Shown here: piece by piece, positions 58,669-64,000 of the stretch
Layout of the letters: every line of letters starts with the position of its first letter
Numbering within the stretch: the stretch's first letter is position 1
DNA from: Adineta vaga
Lineage: Eukaryota > Rotifera
Length of the DNA stretch: 64,000 nucleotides
Direction: 5' to 3'
NCBI GenBank assembly: GCA_021613535.1
Contig: CP075497.1
Location: 5,208,001 to 5,272,000, forward strand
Notes under the pieces: model-generated
The model's database searches: none
Seen by the model: only the letters and a program-made list of their open reading frames with translations
What the model was told of the DNA's origin: nothing
Made by a program: the position numbers and the translations under genes

Positions 58669-59480
58669 ATGACAACTTCAATCGATCTAAGCGTCGATGA
58701 GTTATTATTATTACAAGAGAATCAATATCAATTATCCAACTGTTATCTATCTACTAAAGTGAAACCAATTGGAGTAGGTGATAAAGAAAAAGAATAATCA
58801 AATTAAATGTCTTTCTTATTGATTCATTTAGTCTGAACGAAAGATTGGACAAATAGTAAATACTTCTGATCAATTTACATCTCAAATAAAACCATCTTTG
58901 ATACCAATCCAACAAGAATATGATAATAATTCATCAAATTCATTCGAAGTTTGTATATTCTTTCGACTAGAAGATACGATGAATTATATGTTTTTTACTA
59001 GCTACCAACATCTACAACAAATCATGATTATTTTCATCCATTCTCAGCTAAAACATCAATTGGTAATGAACTAAAAACAGTGCCATATCATTCTTTTTAC
59101 AACCGCTCATCGTCTCAGACACTTAATAACTATCTGTCTCAACAACAAATATCGTTACTTAATCAACAAAAAGTTCATACTACATTTGCCACTCGAATAC
59201 AAACAGGTTTGAAAGAAAAATTAAGTTTAGAAACATGAAAACTACTTTTGAGATTCTAGGAAATCCACTACCATCCTTTCGTGTTCCACAAATGTCAACA
59301 ACGAATCGATACTTTCCTCCGAATGGATCTCCACAAGCACGATCTGTACCGTCGGTCTTTACCACTCCATTTCAAGGTACTCGTGAACGTTTTCAAGTCA
59401 ATTCAATTGGTCGTCCAATTTTGCGTAATAATCATTATAATCATTTATTACAAGTACATGGTTTTAAAATTCGACGATAG
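58669..59480 (+). CDS. Unrecognised 215-residue protein
   Basis: Exons 58669-58773, 58832-58948, 59002-59206, 59260-59480; all phases agree. No family is recognised. It is hydrophilic, rich in Ser, Thr, Asn, Gln and Pro, with no signal peptide or membrane segment. It is likely to be largely disordered. The C-terminal exon is the most structured looking part (NPLPSFRVPQ; TPFQGTRERFQVN; basic end GFKIRR). It follows CLIC on the same strand. Confidence 0.65.
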
Positions 59481-59686
59481 ATATCTTTTCAATCTCATTC
59501 TTTCATGTAATCTATTCATCAATCAAAGACATATATCTTTTTTCTTTTGTTTTTCAAGTGATTTCTCTCGATGAAAAACCTCTTGTTATCTTTATTGTCG
59601 AAATCTTCTTTATAAATGTAGTCATCAAAAAAAAGAGAAGAAAAATATAGAATAAAACTTTGTTTAGACAATTTTAGAAGACGGAT

Positions 59687-62057
59687 CTAGGAAAGAAAAG
59701 GCGGAATTGAATCACATGCATGAGGATCATTTCCTCGAGCTGTTATAAAATCACATAAAAGTCCTCGACGACAATGATGATCACATTGATTACCGCTTGC
59801 ATATGATTTGGTATAAAATTGATATGCTAAACCCATCAATGGACCATCTAAATCGTTTTTCAATCTTTGAATAAGATCATTCCAATCATTAGGAAATAAA
59901 TTTTGCATTTCAAATGCATCACGAGCATCGTATTCATCAATAAAAATCGTTTTATTATACAGATTTGTTGCTGTTAAATTCATGATTACTGTACGATGAT
60001 CAAGTGTCCAGAATGAACTACCAGAATAATCACCATCAATTGAATAAATACGATAACCGGGATTTAAATACGAACTTGTTGTTAAAGATGGACCAGCATA
60101 TGCCTAGGAAATATGAAAAGTGTAACGCTTTCATTGATTTTTCAAGAAACGAACCATTGAAACGGGACGTTTTTGATCAATTTCATCATAGAACATTAAA
60201 AATTCATCAACATGTGTATGTCCATAGAACTGACCGGCAATCGTATTTTCATAACTATGAAAAGAATAATACTTTGAAATTCATCAGAATTATGTAGTTG
60301 ATGTCCTACCGATTCACAATTTTGTTAAAATTCCATGAAAATGCAGCGAGACATGAGCGGGGAGGATGATGTCCAATAATATGTACTTTCTCATCATGAT
60401 CTTCTGCATATTGTAACCATTGAATTAACTAAAGAAAACTTATTAACTATTTTCTATGTACTTTAAAGAAGAAAACATATATACCCATTGCAATTGTCCC
60501 AAAGGATCAGTTGCATTAATTAATAACCAGAAATTCTCTCTCGAACAATAATTCATATTCAATGATATCAATCGTAGACCTGGTCGAATCAATGTTGTGT
60601 AAAAACCACCACGTTCAATACTTGCACGTGTATCTTCTGGCAGACCAAGTTTTATCCAACTATCTGCTAATGCTTCATATAACCAAGAAATATTATCTGT
60701 TTTAATATTTGGTGTTGGATATAGATTGCATGGAGCTTGTTACAATTAATATTCAAGATACAATAGAAAGTAGAAGTAAATTTCTACCTGTTTCATGATT
60801 TCCAACTGCTGAATAGAATGTTTTATTAGGAAAGATAGATGCTAACAGGCGATTGATTGTATTAATGGCATAAAGTTGATCAGAACGTGATTGATTCCAA
60901 ACATTGTGAGCAGGTATATCACCAGTGTAATAAATAAAATCAAACTTTAAAAAAAAAGAACATAGAAACATTAAAAGTTTGATTTAGTAAGATAAATTAT
61001 AGTTACATTTTCTAATTCAGCTGCATATTTTAATATTGCTTCAGCTGTCCATAAAGGAATATCACAATTACGATAGTCACCCCTTGAAAATAGAGAATAT
61101 CACATGAATGTTTATATTATTATAGAATGAAGTCGTACCAGAAGCCGGCACCCGTATGACCAGGAGCTAAACGATTCTTTATAGAAACATATATTTGATT
61201 ATCGATACTTACCAGGTTGTCCTTGTCGACAGCACAGTGGTTGAGCACAATCTGCTTGAGATCCTGGTTTGTAAGCGAAATCAACATGCGTATCCGATAA
61301 ATGGAGAACATTTATTTTCGGAGAACCAGGCTAAAAGAATAGAACATCTTTCATCGAACATATGTTTAGAATCAAAAATACTAACTGTAGGTGGTTTCGG
61401 TGGCTGAGGTGTTGGTTTTGTTGTATTAGGAAATGTAACATTCCAGTTAACAATAGGAAAATATGGTGGTGCTGGACATTCAAATGCTAACGAACATAGT
61501 TCTTTATTTGTTAGTGGAGATAAAGCAAGTACTTCGATGACCGCATTCTAAATAGTTTGAAAATAATGATTAAATGAAAAGTATATAAAATGAAGATAAG
61601 AAGCAATTGACTTTATATTCATTTACAGCACCAAGACAAACATTTTGATCGAGTAATTTATATAATTTACAAAATTGAATTGCAACATTATCAATTAAAT
61701 CTGATCGATTGATTCGAATTAACAATCGCATCTAGAAATGTTTCTCAGTATGTATATAAAGTTATTCTGAGTAAAATAGTTTACCTCAGGTACAAGTAAA
61801 TCACAGGCTTCACATATGGCCGTACTATTTAGATTATTCAATGTCCAACGGAATTTTTTGAAATTCAATGATCTTTCAAATCGATGGCGATAATTTGCAA
61901 GAGTAACAAACAATTTTTGATCATTGTCAGCGAAGGGACTATCGACCGATCGTTTGGCACTATTTTCATGATGAATTGATCGCGTATCAATAGTTACGAA
62001 GTATATGATTGCAAGAACAAGTATATGAACTCGTAGAAATGTGAACACCATTATCAT
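59687..62057 (-). CDS. SMPD1: Acid sphingomyelinase-like phosphodiesterase, copy A
   Basis: 601 residues in 11 exons: 62057-61785, 61731-61627, 61547-61386, 61330-61213, 61166-61139, 61082-61007, 60944-60788, 60735-60485, 60428-60310, 60254-60155, 60103-59687. It has a signal peptide, then a saposin-B-like domain ([11 protein letters not shown] ... [12 protein letters not shown]; about 75-155). The metallophosphatase domain keeps every metal motif: LSDTHVDF (D193, H195), [24 protein letters not shown] (H410) and GHTHVDEF (H442, H444). The domain end [13 protein letters not shown] is cysteine-rich as in the family. The predicted activity is hydrolysis of sphingomyelin to ceramide in lysosome or secreted form. 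A tandem paralog lies upstream. Confidence 0.93.
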
Positions 62058-62205
62058 ACAAAATAACTAAAATAAACAACGAAAAGATGTATATGTCTAT
62101 ATTCATTATAGTAAATAAAAAAACAAGATTTTATTATCATGAACATTCGAATAATCGATCAATTATTACATTTAAAAAAAAGGGAGAAATAATTATAGAA
62201 ATTCA

Positions 62206-64000
62206 TTAAATAAATGGTGGAATTGAATCACATGCATGTGGATCTTCTGAACGACCTGTTTTAAAATCACATATCAATCCTCGTCGACAATTATGATCAC
62301 ATTGACTACCACTCGCAAACGATTTAGTAGAATATTGATATGCTAAACCCATCAATGGACCATCAATATCTTTTTCTAAACGCTGTATGAAATCATTCCA
62401 ACCATCAGGAAATAAATTTTTCATTTTATATGCATCGCGAGCATCATACTCTTGGAGAAAAACAGTTTTATTTTGTAGATTTGATGCCGTTAAATTCATG
62501 ATTACTGTGTGATAATCAAGTGTCCAAAATGAACTTTCTGGATAATCACCATCAATAGTATATGCACGATAACCAGGATTTAAAAATGAATAGGTTGTTA
62601 TTGATGGACCAATATAAGCCTGTGAAAATTAGATTTTAAAATATATTGAAACTATAACATGAAATACCATTGAAACTGGTCGTTGATTATCAATTTCATC
62701 ATAGAAAACCATGAATTCTTCTGAATGTGCATGACCATAAAATTGACCAGCAATCGTATTCTCATATCTACAAAGAATAAAATGAAATCAAGAATTATGA
62801 ATGTGAAATGCAGACCTATTCACAATTTTATTAAAATTCCAACTAAATGCTGCCATACAAGAATGAGGTGGTTGATGACCGATGAGATGTACTTTTTCTT
62901 CATGATCCTCAGCATATTGCAACCATTGTATTACCTAAATCGATCGAATCTATCCAAGTAGTTATTATATTCATATCAAAACGGAAGAAAAGCTAACCCA
63001 TTGCAATTGATCGAGAGGATCAGTTGCATTAATTAATAACCAATAGTTATCTGATGTACAGTAATTCATATTCAATGATATCAATCGTAGACCTGGTCGA
63101 ATTAAGGTTGTATAGAAAGCACCACGTTCAATACTCGCACGTGTATCTTCTGGCAGACCAAGTTTTATCCAACTATCTGCTAATGCTTCATATAACCAAG
63201 AAATATTGTCTGTTTTAATATTTGGTGTTGGATATAGATTACAAGGTGCTAGAGAATATAAAATACAAAAGAATAATGAATAGTATTATAGAAACAAAAT
63301 ATAATACCAGCTTCATGATTACCGACGGCGGAATAGAATGTTTTATTGGGAAAAGTAGATCCTAACATACGATTGATCGTATTTAGTGAATAAAGTTGAT
63401 CAGAACGCGATTGATTCCAAACGTTATGAGCTGGTAAATCACCTGTATAATAAATGAAATCTGCCTATAAAAATGTGATAGTAAAGAAATATTACGATAA
63501 AGAACAAAAATTACCTTTTCGACTGCAGCAGCATATTTTAATACTGCTTCAGCTGTCCAATAAGGAATATCACAATTGCGATAATCACCCCTAAAAGATT
63601 CATACGATTGTAACAGAGTATCAAATTAATCAAACTTTTATTTACCAAAAACCAGCACCTATATGACCAGGAGCTATAAACAAACATATAACATGTTAAA
63701 AGTATCTAATCTAAATGATATCATTTAAAATTATTTATACCAGGTTGACCTTGACGACAACAAAGTGGTTGTGAGCAATCTGCTTGCGATCCTGGTTTAT
63801 ATAAGAAATCTACATGAATATCAGATAGATGAAGAATATTGAGTTTTGGAGAATCTGGCTAAAATAGAAAAATAAAGATTCATATAAGAATTCAGTTGAT
63901 ATACTGATTGATAATATTTTACATACTGACGGAGGTTTAGGTGGTTGTGGTATTGGTTTTGGTTTATCGGGAAATGTGACATTCCAAATGAAGATTGGAA
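62206..64000 (-). CDS. SMPD1: Acid sphingomyelinase-like phosphodiesterase, copy B (5' part beyond window)
   Basis: Exons seen: 64000-63927 (cut), 63858-63741, 63673-63646, 63590-63515, 63464-63308, 63248-62998, 62934-62816, 62767-62668, 62619-62206. Internal exon sizes (118, 28, 76, 157, 251, 119, 100 nt) equal those of copy A exactly; the last exon is one codon shorter. Metal motifs are present: LSDIHVDF, YTGDLPAHNVW, VGNHE, LIGHQPP and GHAHSEEF. In the last one the usual THVDEF has become AHSEEF, though both histidines remain. The signal peptide and saposin-like domain would lie past the window end. About 150 nt separate its stop from the copy A start. Confidence 0.93.

Noticed and set aside
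59235-59574. Alternative frame overlapping the last exon of the 215-residue protein
   Set aside because: The spliced model with phase-consistent exons explains the region; the other frame is a shadow.

Overview
This window looks like nuclear DNA of a small-genome animal, most likely a bdelloid rotifer or a close relative. The sequence is AT-rich, the standard code is used, and almost every gene is cut by GT-AG introns that are mostly 45-75 nt long. The gene set is metazoan and ciliary: nuclear receptor, KAP3, BBS4, doublecortin-like kinase, tetraspanins, Kir channel and CLIC. The taxon is an inference from intron size, composition and gene content; no diagnostic marker such as a spliced-leader gene was found. 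I built exon models by hand, and every complete model below sums to a multiple of three with consistent splice phases.

Layout, left to right. 1-1428 (-): nuclear receptor, 3' end cut by the window. 3719-11671 (-): 16-exon coiled-coil protein of the MTCL/SOGA family. 14208-15659 (-): secreted or membrane protein with two Ly6-like cysteine modules. 16420-24937 (-): kinesin-associated protein KAP3. Its 5.2-kb intron holds a complete same-strand gene (18740-21254) for a strongly degenerate pantothenate-kinase-like protein. 25301-26992 (+): BBS4, divergent from KAP3. 27214-29801 (+): doublecortin-like kinase with a tRNA-Val(CAC) in one intron. 30086-33463 (-): unrecognised 936-residue protein. 34291-36523 (-): LRR-FN3 transmembrane protein. 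36.5-40.9 kb: gene-poor. 40885-41176 and 41673-41874 (+): tandem pair of tiny secreted peptides. 42816-43842 (+): ITPK1. 43927-44719 and 45213-46029 (-): tandem tetraspanins. 48688-51127 (+): five-finger C2H2 protein. 53156-54426 (-): Kir channel, with a PLAC8-family gene just upstream (54542-55106, -). 57375-58252 (+): CLIC, with possible alternative first exons. 58669-59480 (+): unknown 215-residue protein. 59687-62057 and 62206-64000 (-): tandem acid sphingomyelinases, the second cut by the window end.

Functional links. KAP3 (kinesin-II cargo adaptor) and BBS4 (BBSome) form a head-to-head ciliary pair over about 360 bp. Several local tandem duplications (secreted peptides, tetraspanins, sphingomyelinases) keep identical exon structures. 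No transposon, CRISPR array or virus-derived gene was recognised. The observations most worth a second look are the nested pantothenate-kinase-like pseudoenzyme, the secreted-peptide pair, and the candidate alternative first exons of CLIC.
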